This document shows, in pieces, positions 8,813 to 17,594 of a stretch of 64,000 nucleotides of DNA; within the stretch, counting starts at the first letter, position 1, and every line of letters starts with the position of its first letter. The translations under genes were made by a program, and so were the position numbers. The stretch is taken from the NCBI RefSeq assembly GCF_004000945.1, contig NZ_BIMF01000001.1, forward strand, positions 310,001-374,000, in the 5' to 3' direction. The notes under the pieces were generated by a model. The model was not told the origin of the DNA. It worked only from the letters and a program-made list of their open reading frames with translations, and searched no databases. The stretch is from Paenibacillus lautus NBRC 15380 (GTDB lineage Bacteria > Bacillota > Bacilli > Paenibacillales > Paenibacillaceae).

Positions 8813-10255
8813 ATGGGGGGGACAGAAGCAGCAAGACCAAACAGACTCATAGGTTTGATAAGCAGCACATACAGTAAGATCCTTCTGAATCCTTCTTATA
8901 GATACTTACTATTATTATTGGGAGCGCCCGTGAATCTCGTGGTCTTCCTATTTTATTTGGTTCAGAGAAAGAAGGATGACTACACAGCGGCGGAGAACCG
9001 CATACGCAGCGAGATGCTGGCTGCCGGATATCTGGAGGCCCTACGCTCCGAGATGATGGAGCAGCAGAAACGCAAGCACGACTTTTTCAAGCAAAAAGTC
9101 AATGAGGGGCAGCTCCGGCAGGAAGTCGACAAGATCGTAGAAGCAAGGTTCCAGGAAGTCCTCAAGGAACGGACCGCCAAGGAACTGAAACTGAACAACC
9201 GGAAACGGTTGACCATGGCCCATACATTTGGTTCTCTCATCGAGAATCCGTTGTTCTTCATTATATCACTTATTCCAGGCTTGCTGATGTACATCCTTAT
9301 TTTTTTGTACAGCAATCCTTACCTGAAATATATTCTGGAGAGACTCGTAATGACGGTCTTCGTTATCTTTGGCGTAGCAGTGCTCGTCTTTACGATTCTC
9401 CACTTGTCGCCGTTCAACCCTGCAGCCAACATCCTAGGCGAGACGGCAACACCGGAACAGATCGCGGCTTTTAACAAAATGCACGGACTGGATCAGGGCT
9501 ATCTCACGCAGCTGTGGAACAACATTAAAGGAATCGCCTACTTCGATCTCGGCAAATCCTTCTCGGGCAATGAAGAGATTACCTCAAGCATCGCCAGAAA
9601 GTTCCCGATTACGCTGACGCTTACGGTCATTTCCCTGATTATCGCGATTGTGATCGCATTGCCGATCGGGATTATCTCGGCTACGAGACCGAATTCGTTT
9701 TTTGACTATACGTTTATGTTTATCGCGCTGATCGGGCTGTCCATTCCGAATTTCTGGCAGGGACTGATCTTCATCCTGAATTTCTCGATCAAGCTGCAGT
9801 GGCTCCCTGCCACCTTTAATCCGGAGAACTGGTTGTCCATGATCATGCCGGTGATCGTGCTCGGTACAGGACTTACCGCTTCAGTAGCGAGAATGACGCG
9901 CTCCTCAACGCTGGAAGTTATTAATGAAGATTACATGATAACAGCCAGAGCGAAGGGGCTCAGCAAGGGTACCATCCTGATGAAGCATGCTGTCCGCAAC
10001 GCCATCATTCCGATCATTACCGTCATCGGACTTCAGTTCGGCGGGATGCTCGGCGGCTCTGCCGTTACGGAGAAGGTATTCAACATCAGCGGTATCGGCA
10101 GCTACATCGTCGATAAACAATTCATCCCTGACATTCCGGCCATTATGGGCGGCGTAGTGTACACCGCCATTACCATATCGCTGGTGAACGTCATCATTGA
10201 TATCTTGTACGCGTTCTTCGATCCACGGATTAGATCCAAGATGAAACAATACTAA
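8813..10255 (+). CDS. Dpp/Opp-type ABC permease (DppB-like) with extra N-terminal membrane and charged region
   Basis: Membrane subunit of a peptide-type ABC importer. The DppB core begins near residue 172 (YILERLVMTVFVIFGVAVLVF) and holds the EAA region (ITARAKGLSKGTILMKHAVRNA). At 480 residues it is about 165 longer than the roughly 310 usual for DppB. The extra N-terminus has one membrane segment (about 28-50), a strongly charged, probably helical stretch (52-130, rich in E/K/R/Q) and a second membrane segment (146-166), so the charged part should face the cytosol. ATG follows AAGGAGGAAA. First of three genes; the DppC-like permease starts 13 bases downstream. Confidence 0.9.
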   Translation: MGGTEAARPNRLIGLISSTYSKILLNPSYRYLLLLLGAPVNLVVFLFYLVQRKKDDYTAAENRIRSEMLAAGYLEALRSEMMEQQKRKHDFFKQKVNEGQLRQEVDKIVEARFQEVLKERTAKELKLNNRKRLTMAHTFGSLIENPLFFIISLIPGLLMYILIFLYSNPYLKYILERLVMTVFVIFGVAVLVFTILHLSPFNPAANILGETATPEQIAAFNKMHGLDQGYLTQLWNNIKGIAYFDLGKSFSGNEEITSSIARKFPITLTLTVISLIIAIVIALPIGIISATRPNSFFDYTFMFIALIGLSIPNFWQGLIFILNFSIKLQWLPATFNPENWLSMIMPVIVLGTGLTASVARMTRSSTLEVINEDYMITARAKGLSKGTILMKHAVRNAIIPIITVIGLQFGGMLGGSAVTEKVFNISGIGSYIVDKQFIPDIPAIMGGVVYTAITISLVNVIIDILYAFFDPRIRSKMKQY

Positions 10256-10268
10256 AGCAGGTGTACTC

Positions 10269-11777
10269 ATGATCAAGAAGCTTCTTTCTAAACAAGAAAC
10301 CAAACACCAGCTGAAATCCTCACACGAGTACAGTCAAGCCAGCTTCACATGGGTTATTTCTTTGACCTTAACGGTGATCCTGCTTCTGAACAGCTTTGAT
10401 TTCACTGGGGGAACCATTAAACCGTGGGTGTTCACCGCCTTTGCGGTATACGCATTGTTTACCATCATTCAGATTATCATTACGCTGTTGATCCGAAGAG
10501 ATCTTCAAAGCCAGGGAGAAATCCGGCGCTCGACGAGGATCCTGGGTTACATTCAGCTGCTGAGCATTCTCACAGGAAATCTGTTTACCGTCACTTTCGG
10601 TTTCAATCTGATTAAAAAGCAGAAGCCTCCCGAATATACGATTGCCGTCTACATGCTGCTAACCCAGCTGTTTGTCATCGCGATATCGGCGCTGAACCTG
10701 TTCAAGCCTTACGTCTCGAATACGTTTCTGCCGGCGATGGCCGTGCTTCTGGTTGTAGCCGTCATTCAGCTGATCGCGCTTATCCTTGTTGCCAGGTATG
10801 TCAAAGCGAATTACGCGCATCCCGCATTGACCTGGCTTGCCTTTCCGATCATACTGACTGCGGTAACGGGCAATATTTTTGCTCTGGTGCTCGGCATCAA
10901 CCTGCTTGCGAAGATACGCAAGAACGGCAATCCGGCGATGACCCGCTGGGGTGACGTGTGGGTGAAGCTTACTGCCAACTCGACAGCTATGTCCGGACTG
11001 TTCTTCGTGATCTTCCTGTTCTGTCTGTCGGTAACCAGTCTGTTAACCTTCGATTACAGCATTGCGATCGATAACAACTACAGCGCCATTCTGCAGCCGC
11101 CAAGCCTGGTGTACCCTTTTGGTACGGACAACTTCGGCCGGGATTTGTTCTCCCGAATCGTATTCGGAGCCCGGATCTCGCTGATCGTCGGATTTGCCTC
11201 TACCGCCATCCCGGTTGTCATCGGCGGTGTTCTCGGTGCCATTTCCGGCTACTATGGCCGCCATACCGATAACATCATCATGCGTTTGCTGGATGTGCTC
11301 TACGCCATTCCGGGCATCTTGCTCGCCATTGCGATCATTGCTGCATTCGGAGCCAACACCGTCAATCTCATCCTGGCACTCAGCGTAGGCGCTATACCGA
11401 CTTATGCAAGAACCATGAGGGCGAATGTGCTCCTCGTCTCCACCTTTGAATACGTCGATGCGGCCAGAGCCTTCGGCTCCAGCAATTTTTCGATTATATT
11501 CAAGCATATCGTTCCTAACTCGCTTGCACCCATGATTGTCAAATCCACGCTAACCATCGGTGCAGCCGTCATCTCGACGAGCAGCTTGAGTTATCTGGGT
11601 CTCGGCGTTGAGCCGCACATCCCGGAATGGGGGAATATCCTTAAGATCGGAAGCACGTATCTTGAGACGCATTCCTACTTGGCCATTTATCCGGGTCTAG
11701 CCATCATCGCGCTTGTCCTGTCCTTCAACTTCCTTGGCGACGGACTCCGGGATGCCCTTGATCCTAAGCTGGATTAA
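10269..11777 (+). CDS. Dpp/Opp-type ABC permease (DppC-like) with duplicated N-terminal membrane module
   Basis: Partner permease, 502 residues against about 300 for ordinary DppC. The DppC core starts near residue 240 and contains the hallmark PFGTDNFGRDLFSRIVFGAR and the EAA loop (YVDAARAFGSSNFSIIFKHIVPN). Residues about 25-120 and 123-218 are two related hydrophobic units of about 98 residues: IIQIIITLLIRR aligns with VIQLIALILVAR, and LTGNLFTVTFGFNLIKK with VTGNIFALVLGINLLAK. Each unit has about three membrane segments. The function of this module is unknown. It lies between the DppB-like permease and the binding lipoprotein on one transcript. Confidence 0.9.
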   Translation: MIKKLLSKQETKHQLKSSHEYSQASFTWVISLTLTVILLLNSFDFTGGTIKPWVFTAFAVYALFTIIQIIITLLIRRDLQSQGEIRRSTRILGYIQLLSILTGNLFTVTFGFNLIKKQKPPEYTIAVYMLLTQLFVIAISALNLFKPYVSNTFLPAMAVLLVVAVIQLIALILVARYVKANYAHPALTWLAFPIILTAVTGNIFALVLGINLLAKIRKNGNPAMTRWGDVWVKLTANSTAMSGLFFVIFLFCLSVTSLLTFDYSIAIDNNYSAILQPPSLVYPFGTDNFGRDLFSRIVFGARISLIVGFASTAIPVVIGGVLGAISGYYGRHTDNIIMRLLDVLYAIPGILLAIAIIAAFGANTVNLILALSVGAIPTYARTMRANVLLVSTFEYVDAARAFGSSNFSIIFKHIVPNSLAPMIVKSTLTIGAAVISTSSLSYLGLGVEPHIPEWGNILKIGSTYLETHSYLAIYPGLAIIALVLSFNFLGDGLRDALDPKLD

Positions 11778-11857
11778 TGCTTCAGTGCCCATGGCACACT
11801 AACTAATGGTTTCAAAAAATATTTTATATATATATACAACTCAGGAGGGTATCACCA

Positions 11858-13678
11858 ATGAAAAAGAGTTCCTTGCTGTTACTGTTTCTCACGCTAGTCA
11901 TCGTACTGGCCGGATGCAACGTAACAACCAAAGATGATGCACAGCAAAATCAGCAAGAACCAGCGGATACAGCCACGGACACATCCGCTGTTAATATCGA
12001 ACTGCTCGGCATGAGCTCTAACGAATCCGATGTCAACATCATTCGCGACCAGCTCACGAAGAACGGCTTCAACGTGAAGCTGAATCTGCAGCCGGACTAC
12101 GGCAGCTTCAAGGCACAACAGGATGCCGGCAACTACGACGTCGCGCTGTCCAGCTGGACTACCGTTACGGGTAACCCTGACTATGCCGTTCGTTCCCTGT
12201 TCAAAACCGGCGGCGACTACAGCATTATGTCCGACGAAGAAGTGGACAAGCTGATCGACCAAGCAGCTACGCAAACGCCTGAAGACGCTATTGAAACCTA
12301 CAAACAGCTGGAGCAACGCCTCGTAACGGACAAAGCTTACATCGCTCCATTGTACATTTCCTTGAAGAGCCAAGCGTTCAACAAGGATGTGCTGGACGAG
12401 AATTCGGTCCGTCTTTCGAAATCCCGTTCCCTGCCTTGGGAAGCCGTTGATTTCAAAGACCAATCCAAGCGTGCTACGCAGCCGCTGATTCTGTCCCAAT
12501 CGATCTCTGAACTGACTTCTCTTGATCCAATCAAGGGTAATGACGGTTCCATCAATATCATCAATACCAACATGAACGTACGTCTGATCAACCTGACCGA
12601 TGATGACAAGATCACATCCGAAGGATCGCTGTCTTATAACCATGCCATTGGCGAAGGCAACTCGGAGTACTACTTCATTCTTAGAGACGACATTAACTTT
12701 GCTAAAATCACGAACAAAAAAGCTGAAGATTCCGGCGAGCGCGTAGGCGCCGACGATGTCATCTTCTCCATGAACAGAGCCAAAGACAAAAATTCGGTGC
12801 CTGATCATCGTACCTACACGCTTCACGAGCACATCAACACGGTTGAAGCTGTAACGGATTTGAGCGCACTGGAGAACACCAAAGTATCCGGCGGCAGCGA
12901 AAGCGTCAAGGATGCTCTGGAAGCCGGCTTGGATACCAAGATCACTTCCCTTGTTGATGACAAGAACCAAGCAAGCACCAAAGACGGTAAGTACCAAGTC
13001 ATTAAATTGACGACAACCGAGCCGTTCCCGCAAGTATTGAACTACCTGGCTCACCAATCGGCCGGTATCGTGTCGAAGAAACAAGTCGAGTCCATCAACA
13101 CGTATGACGTTGAGAAATTCGATGTGAACAAAGACATCCCTTACGGCGACCAAAACACGGTAACCGAAGGCGACAAATACAACAATACGCTGTATGCCAG
13201 CGGTCCGTACATCCTGTCTTCCAAAACGGACTATGAAGCCACCTTCTTCAAAAACCCTGGCTACATGAAGGGCACGGAGCACGAACCGAAAATCGAGCAA
13301 GTGAAAGTTCGCTTTATCAAGGATGCGGACAGCACGCTCTCCGCTCTGCGTAGCGGCGAAATTCACCTGTACTACGGCGTGCCTGAAACGAAATACGATG
13401 TGGTTAAAGGCGACAGCAAGCTGAAGCTGCAAACCATCGAAAGCAACGCCGTCTCCTACTTGCTGTTCAACACGAAAAACCGTGATGTAGCAACAAGCGA
13501 TGATCTGAGAAGAGCGGTGCTCTACTCCATTAATCAGGATGAAATCCTGACTTACTACAACAACAACAAAATCAAAGCCTACTCCACCGTCAGCCCAATC
13601 GTTAAAACCGGCAACGAGCTGGTCGCCGATCCGGCGAAGGTGAAGGAATTCTTGAGCGCATATAAAGCGAGCAAGTAA
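11858..13678 (+). CDS. SBP_bac_5 substrate-binding lipoprotein, circularly permuted
   Basis: Extracellular receptor for the Dpp/Opp-like importer, 606 residues, lipobox VLAGC with Cys20. After a linker, residues 45-200 carry what is normally the C-terminal third of the family: VNIELLGMSSNESDVNIIRDQL, YDVALSSWTTVTGNPDYAV, EEVDKLIDQAA, AYIAPLYISL. Residues 207-606 carry what is normally the N-terminal two thirds: LTSLDPIKG, YYFILRDDINFA, VGADDVIFSMNRAKD, then LLFNTKNRD and LRRAVLYSINQDEIL, and it ends at PAKVKEFLSAY, exactly where the usual protein would continue into the first block. The frame is open throughout and the ribosome site (CAGGAGGG) is good, so the gene appears functional. Confidence 0.9.
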   Translation: MKKSSLLLLFLTLVIVLAGCNVTTKDDAQQNQQEPADTATDTSAVNIELLGMSSNESDVNIIRDQLTKNGFNVKLNLQPDYGSFKAQQDAGNYDVALSSWTTVTGNPDYAVRSLFKTGGDYSIMSDEEVDKLIDQAATQTPEDAIETYKQLEQRLVTDKAYIAPLYISLKSQAFNKDVLDENSVRLSKSRSLPWEAVDFKDQSKRATQPLILSQSISELTSLDPIKGNDGSINIINTNMNVRLINLTDDDKITSEGSLSYNHAIGEGNSEYYFILRDDINFAKITNKKAEDSGERVGADDVIFSMNRAKDKNSVPDHRTYTLHEHINTVEAVTDLSALENTKVSGGSESVKDALEAGLDTKITSLVDDKNQASTKDGKYQVIKLTTTEPFPQVLNYLAHQSAGIVSKKQVESINTYDVEKFDVNKDIPYGDQNTVTEGDKYNNTLYASGPYILSSKTDYEATFFKNPGYMKGTEHEPKIEQVKVRFIKDADSTLSALRSGEIHLYYGVPETKYDVVKGDSKLKLQTIESNAVSYLLFNTKNRDVATSDDLRRAVLYSINQDEILTYYNNNKIKAYSTVSPIVKTGNELVADPAKVKEFLSAYKASK

Positions 13679-13679
13679 A

Positions 13680-13721
13680 AAAGAGGACGACATTAGCGAA
13701 AAGCTGATGTCGTCTTTTTTT
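13680..13721 (+). terminator. Terminator after the permuted binding-protein gene
   Basis: GACGACAT (13686-13693) pairs with ATGTCGTC (13707-13714), with an inner AGC/GCT stem, then seven T. A-rich upstream flank makes it possibly bidirectional. Confidence 0.92.
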
Positions 13722-14011
13722 GATGCGAGGTTTCAATGCGCCACTTCTTGCTCCCTTAACATCACTAAGGAGACGGCAGACCCTTTGCATCGCTCCGCAT
13801 GCGGATGATTCTTCCGATCTCTGTTGCCCCCAGATTTCCATGAATGAATGGACTAATGTAGAAATCCGGGGACAAAGGAGACCGCTTCGCTTCTCCAGAA
13901 TCATTCCGCCTTCTCCGCTGGGGCTGTACCTTTAAGTAGTGCGTTGTTGGCTCATGCTTCGATGCATTTCGTATAAGCGCAAACCACGGCGCAGCTAATG
14001 TCTTCCTTTTT
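13722..14011. other. Intergenic stretch, nothing recognised
   Basis: No frame here has a ribosome site or recognisable protein. It lies between a plus-strand terminator and the end of a minus-strand gene. Confidence 0.5.
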
Positions 14012-14554
14012 TTATATACGCTTGATATCATCTACAAGTTCGGGCAAGCCCTCGCGGAAATAGTGATCGTCACCCTCGTATTCTCGGGTGACAGCTTGGG
14101 GGAGCTGCTTTGCGTAGTGCTGAGCGTGCGCGAAAGGTACTACTGGATCGTGACGGCTGTGGTATAGGAAGAGGTTCGATATAAATGGCAGCTTGGAAAC
14201 AAATGAATCTGATAATGTATATTCTTCTTTCTGCCAATCGTCATCTTTGCCCCAATAGGGGGCGGCGATCAAGAACAGTCCAGAGACGGTTAGCTGACAG
14301 TCTTCTTCAGAAAGGTATTTCAATAACACGGAGCCGCCTAGGGAATGACCTACGAACAGCACCTCCCCATCCCATGCCTTGATTTCATTGACGATCTGCG
14401 TTTTCCACTGAATGTAATCCGGATCCGGCATGCCGGGGGATAAGACATGGTAATCTTCCCCGAGCTGTTCTTGTAGATGGGCGATCAAGCCGCGGCTTCC
14501 TTGGTGAGGACCTTGGGGTCCTGCACTATGGATGAACAATACTTGTTTTTTCAA
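14012..14554 (-). CDS. Alpha/beta hydrolase, RBBP9/YdeN-like serine hydrolase
   Basis: Small cytosolic serine hydrolase of 180 residues. The pattern fits the RBBP9/YdeN family: KKQVLFIHSAGPQGPHQG at the N-terminus, the nucleophile elbow GHSLGGS, the acid region YHSRHDPVVPF and the catalytic His in DDHYF. I choose TTG 14554 because AAAGGAGG stands nine bases before it; an upstream in-frame start at 14602 would add a tail without family similarity and overlaps the inverted repeat at 14586-14619. Physiological substrate unknown. Confidence 0.88.
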   Translation of the reverse strand: MKKQVLFIHSAGPQGPHQGSRGLIAHLQEQLGEDYHVLSPGMPDPDYIQWKTQIVNEIKAWDGEVLFVGHSLGGSVLLKYLSEEDCQLTVSGLFLIAAPYWGKDDDWQKEEYTLSDSFVSKLPFISNLFLYHSRHDPVVPFAHAQHYAKQLPQAVTREYEGDDHYFREGLPELVDDIKRI

Positions 14555-14585
14555 GATCTGGCCTCCTTTCCGATCTTTGCTTAAG

Positions 14586-14619
14586 GGTATGAACATGTCC
14601 AACAGGACGTGTTCATACC
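14586..14619. repeat. 15+15 bp inverted repeat before the hydrolase gene
   Basis: Arms 14586-14600 and 14605-14619, loop of four bases, one T-G/C mismatch only. It sits about 30 bases before the start codon of the hydrolase, so it is a candidate operator or leader hairpin. No T-run on the plus side. Confidence 0.6.
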
Positions 14620-14754
14620 TAGGGTAACCTATAGTAGGGTGCTAGACTTCTTTTCATTTGCTAACATCTGACCGCAATCGGACATCCTTCACATATCCTC
14701 ATCAACTTGAGGTCGAACCCCTAGGATACCCCTTGGTTACTTTTGCTAAAGATC

Positions 14755-14800
14755 AAACCATCGAAGATTGGTTTCTATTAGCCGCAATCCTCGATGGTTT
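14755..14800. repeat. Inverted repeat, possible terminator or leader hairpin
   Basis: Arms 14755-14770 and 14785-14800 pair at nearly all of 16 positions, loop of 14 bases. Lies between the hydrolase gene and the mannosidase terminator. Function unclear. Confidence 0.55.
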
Positions 14801-14819
14801 CTATATACATTAAACAAAG

Positions 14820-14860
14820 CCGCCCCTTCACCAGAATCGGTTGAAGGGGCGGCTCTTTTT
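14820..14860 (-). terminator. Terminator of the mannan operon
   Basis: GCCGCCCCTTCA pairs with TGAAGGGGCGGC; the plus side has five T (CTCTTTTT) and the minus side a TTTGTTT tract, so it may act in both directions. It closes the long minus-strand operon just after the mannosidase gene. Confidence 0.85.
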
Positions 14861-14882
14861 AGCGGATCGATTACAGGATGAA

Positions 14883-17441
14883 TTAAACCGTCAGCACCAT
14901 CGACGGATCGATGCAATCGGCCATGGACCGAACCTCGGCTCGGCCTGGTTTGCCCGGTACGAATGCCTGCTCGCCGTCATCGCGGCGGCTGAAGGAAACG
15001 GTCATCGGAATGCCTGGAATCAGGTCGAAGAAGTTATCGCTGTAGAAACCTTCCGCTTCCGAGGACAGCCATACATGGCGGGCAAGCACGTTGCTCTCCA
15101 GCACAAATGTGGTGCCGTCGCTTCCCTCGACTTCTTTTATGCTGATGGTCGGGCTGTGCAGACGAAGATGCTTGTCATTCACGAAATAGAATGTTTTACT
15201 GTCAATCACGTCTCCATCCTGAAGCAATTGCGCCAGGAGCATGACCTCGGATGCATCATGTCCGCCAAGCAGCTCATCGGCCACAGCGCGGAATACGACG
15301 AGTGACGCCTGCTTCTCCGCATGAATCGGCTGCTCGGATATATAGAGCTCTTTTCCGTTAAAATCGAATAACTGAATCTTCAGCGTGCCCTGGACCGCTT
15401 CTGAAATATCGGATACGAGATGGACGATGATCTCTTGTTCCTTGGATTCGATCGTGAGACTGACATCCCGGAAGCTGCGCTTAGCCACATACTGCAGCGC
15501 TTTCCATCTGCCGAGATAATCCATGCCCGCCCACGAAGCGACCGGCCAGCAGTCATTCATCTGCCAATACAAGGTGCCCATGCAGTACGGTTTGTTGCGG
15601 CGATGGGCTTCAATCGCCATCTTCATCGCTTCGGCCTGCTGAATTTGGCTCATATGCAGGAAAGCTTCAAAATCCTTCGGCTCGTTATAATATTGATCCA
15701 TGTAAGTCTTGATCAAGCGGTTGCCGGCACCGTTCTTCTGGTGCGCCAGCATGACCTTGGACTCCAGCTCCATATCGCTATCTTCCGCGTATGTGCGGAC
15801 CGTCTTCGGTTCCGGGAAGGACTGGAACCCATATTCGCTCATGAATCGGCCAACATAAACATTGTAGTTATCAAACGGCTCGGTGTTATGCCACACGCCC
15901 CAGTAATGGATATCTCCGCTCGTTGTGGACGGATTGGCATGCTGCTCCTTATCATGGCTGAGCGATACCAGCGGGGATGAAGGCCAATACTCCGCTCCAG
16001 GTGCATAACCGGTTACAGCCTCAGGCAGAATTCCGTGGAATACCTTTTCGTAGTCGCTCCAGATCTTTTCGCGGAGTTCTTCGGTATATTGCTGCTTCCA
16101 GCCCCAACCGGCCTTCTCTTCATAGTGCGCCCAGGCGGAATCTATCTCGTTGTTGCCGCACCAGAGCACGATGCTCGGATGATTCCGCAGCCGGATCAGG
16201 TTCTCCTCCGCTTCCAGCCGCACGTTCTCCAGAAACGCCTCATCGCCCGGATACATGCTGCAAGCGAACATGAAGTCCTGCCATACCATGAGTCCGTATT
16301 CATCACAGAGATCGTAGAATACGTCCTCTTCATAAATACCGCCGCCCCATACGCGCAGCATGTTCATGTTGGACTCCGCTGCGGACGCAATTTCATGACG
16401 GTAACGCTCCGCTGTCACTTGCGTTATGAAGCTGTCATTCGGGATATGGTTTGCCCCCTTAGCAAACACGGGTGTCCCATTGAGCTCAATGTAAAAGGAA
16501 GTGCCGCGGTTATCCTGTTTCCGAACGAGCTTCACGCTGCGCAGGCCGGTTCGAACCTTTTTCTCCGCAACGGTTCGTTCCGCTTCCACCAGCTCGGCAT
16601 GGAACGAATACAGATGTGCCTCACCCAGGCCGCGGCACCACCACAGCTTCGGCTCCGCAATCGCAATATTTAATTCAACCGAGTGACGGCCTTCTTCAAG
16701 CTGTACGTGCTGTTCCCATACCTGACTGTCTGCCGTTACACGCAGCACCCCTTGCCAAGGTTGCCCTGCTTCGATTGCAGCTACTGCCGTAACCCTAGCC
16801 ATTTCGGCCGTAACCTCATCCTGGCGGATGAACAAATCATCGATTCGCACCTCAGACCAAGCCTCAATCCGAGCTTCCCGCCAGATTCCGCTGGTCACAA
16901 ACCGCGGTCCCCAATCCCAACCATAATGATAGGGCGCTTTACGGGCAAAAATGCTCAGTTTCTGATCGCCCAGACCTCCAAGCTCAGACTGGTCATTCGT
17001 AGCCGGCAGCGGATATCCGAGCTTCGCAAGCTTCGGCAGATCCTCCTGGATAGGGGAACGGAAGCGAATGTTAATCACGTTACCGGAAGCCTTGAGCTGC
17101 GATTTCACATCGATCCGCCAAGAGCGGAACATATTATCAGCAGAAAGCAACTTCGTCCCGTTCACGAATACGTCCGCGTAGGTATCCAAGCCGTCAAACA
17201 CAAGTTCAATGCGGGATTGGGCACTCAGATTCGGATCCAGATCAAACGTCGTTTCATACTCCCAATCCTTTTTGTCGATCCACTGCAGGTCATGCTCATT
17301 CGTTCCGTAGAAGGGATTCTCGATTTTGCCATTCTTAAGCAGGTCCGTGTGCACGCAGCCCGGAACCTGGGCCGGAAGCCACTCGGATTCGTCGCACGCT
17401 TTGAATTTCCATTGGTTTAAGGTCATAACGTTATTATTCAT
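14883..17441 (-). CDS. Beta-mannosidase, glycoside hydrolase family 2
   Basis: Exo-acting enzyme that splits mannose from beta-1,4-manno-oligosaccharides, probably in the cytosol as no signal peptide is seen. 852 residues, typical of GH2 mannosidases. Domains: sugar-binding jelly roll (LNQWKFKACDESEW onward), immunoglobulin-like part, TIM barrel with acid/base Glu432 in CGNNEIDSAW and nucleophile Glu536 in SEYGFQS, then C-terminal beta domains. The MRPWGGGIYE-like run (MLRVWGGGIYEED) is the mannosidase-type GH2 motif. ATG 17441 is preceded by GGAGAG; upstream in-frame codons lack a ribosome site. Last gene of the operon after GH26, so it would finish digestion of imported oligomers. Confidence 0.95.
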   Translation of the reverse strand: MNNNVMTLNQWKFKACDESEWLPAQVPGCVHTDLLKNGKIENPFYGTNEHDLQWIDKKDWEYETTFDLDPNLSAQSRIELVFDGLDTYADVFVNGTKLLSADNMFRSWRIDVKSQLKASGNVINIRFRSPIQEDLPKLAKLGYPLPATNDQSELGGLGDQKLSIFARKAPYHYGWDWGPRFVTSGIWREARIEAWSEVRIDDLFIRQDEVTAEMARVTAVAAIEAGQPWQGVLRVTADSQVWEQHVQLEEGRHSVELNIAIAEPKLWWCRGLGEAHLYSFHAELVEAERTVAEKKVRTGLRSVKLVRKQDNRGTSFYIELNGTPVFAKGANHIPNDSFITQVTAERYRHEIASAAESNMNMLRVWGGGIYEEDVFYDLCDEYGLMVWQDFMFACSMYPGDEAFLENVRLEAEENLIRLRNHPSIVLWCGNNEIDSAWAHYEEKAGWGWKQQYTEELREKIWSDYEKVFHGILPEAVTGYAPGAEYWPSSPLVSLSHDKEQHANPSTTSGDIHYWGVWHNTEPFDNYNVYVGRFMSEYGFQSFPEPKTVRTYAEDSDMELESKVMLAHQKNGAGNRLIKTYMDQYYNEPKDFEAFLHMSQIQQAEAMKMAIEAHRRNKPYCMGTLYWQMNDCWPVASWAGMDYLGRWKALQYVAKRSFRDVSLTIESKEQEIIVHLVSDISEAVQGTLKIQLFDFNGKELYISEQPIHAEKQASLVVFRAVADELLGGHDASEVMLLAQLLQDGDVIDSKTFYFVNDKHLRLHSPTISIKEVEGSDGTTFVLESNVLARHVWLSSEAEGFYSDNFFDLIPGIPMTVSFSRRDDGEQAFVPGKPGRAEVRSMADCIDPSMVLTV

Positions 17442-17594
17442 GATAGTCTCTCCATCTCTATATATTGATTTGATGCGGTTCGGGTCATACTTCATACAGA
17501 CATGGCTTCTCCGCGCATCAGCTTGTTCTCCACTCTACACTCTACGATCAGGTTACCTACGACTATGCTTGCATCCCTGTCAGGTACAAGCCGC

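Noticed and set aside
11858..13678. Binding protein read as an accidental fusion of two genes or a frameshifted pair
   Set aside because: One open frame with one lipobox; a simple deletion between tandem copies would give the normal order, not the observed C-part before N-part. Permutation explains it better.
11894..13693. Antisense open frame of 599 codons opposite the binding-protein gene
   Set aside because: It is a codon-bias shadow; no ribosome site, no family resemblance, and the plus-strand protein is clearly real.
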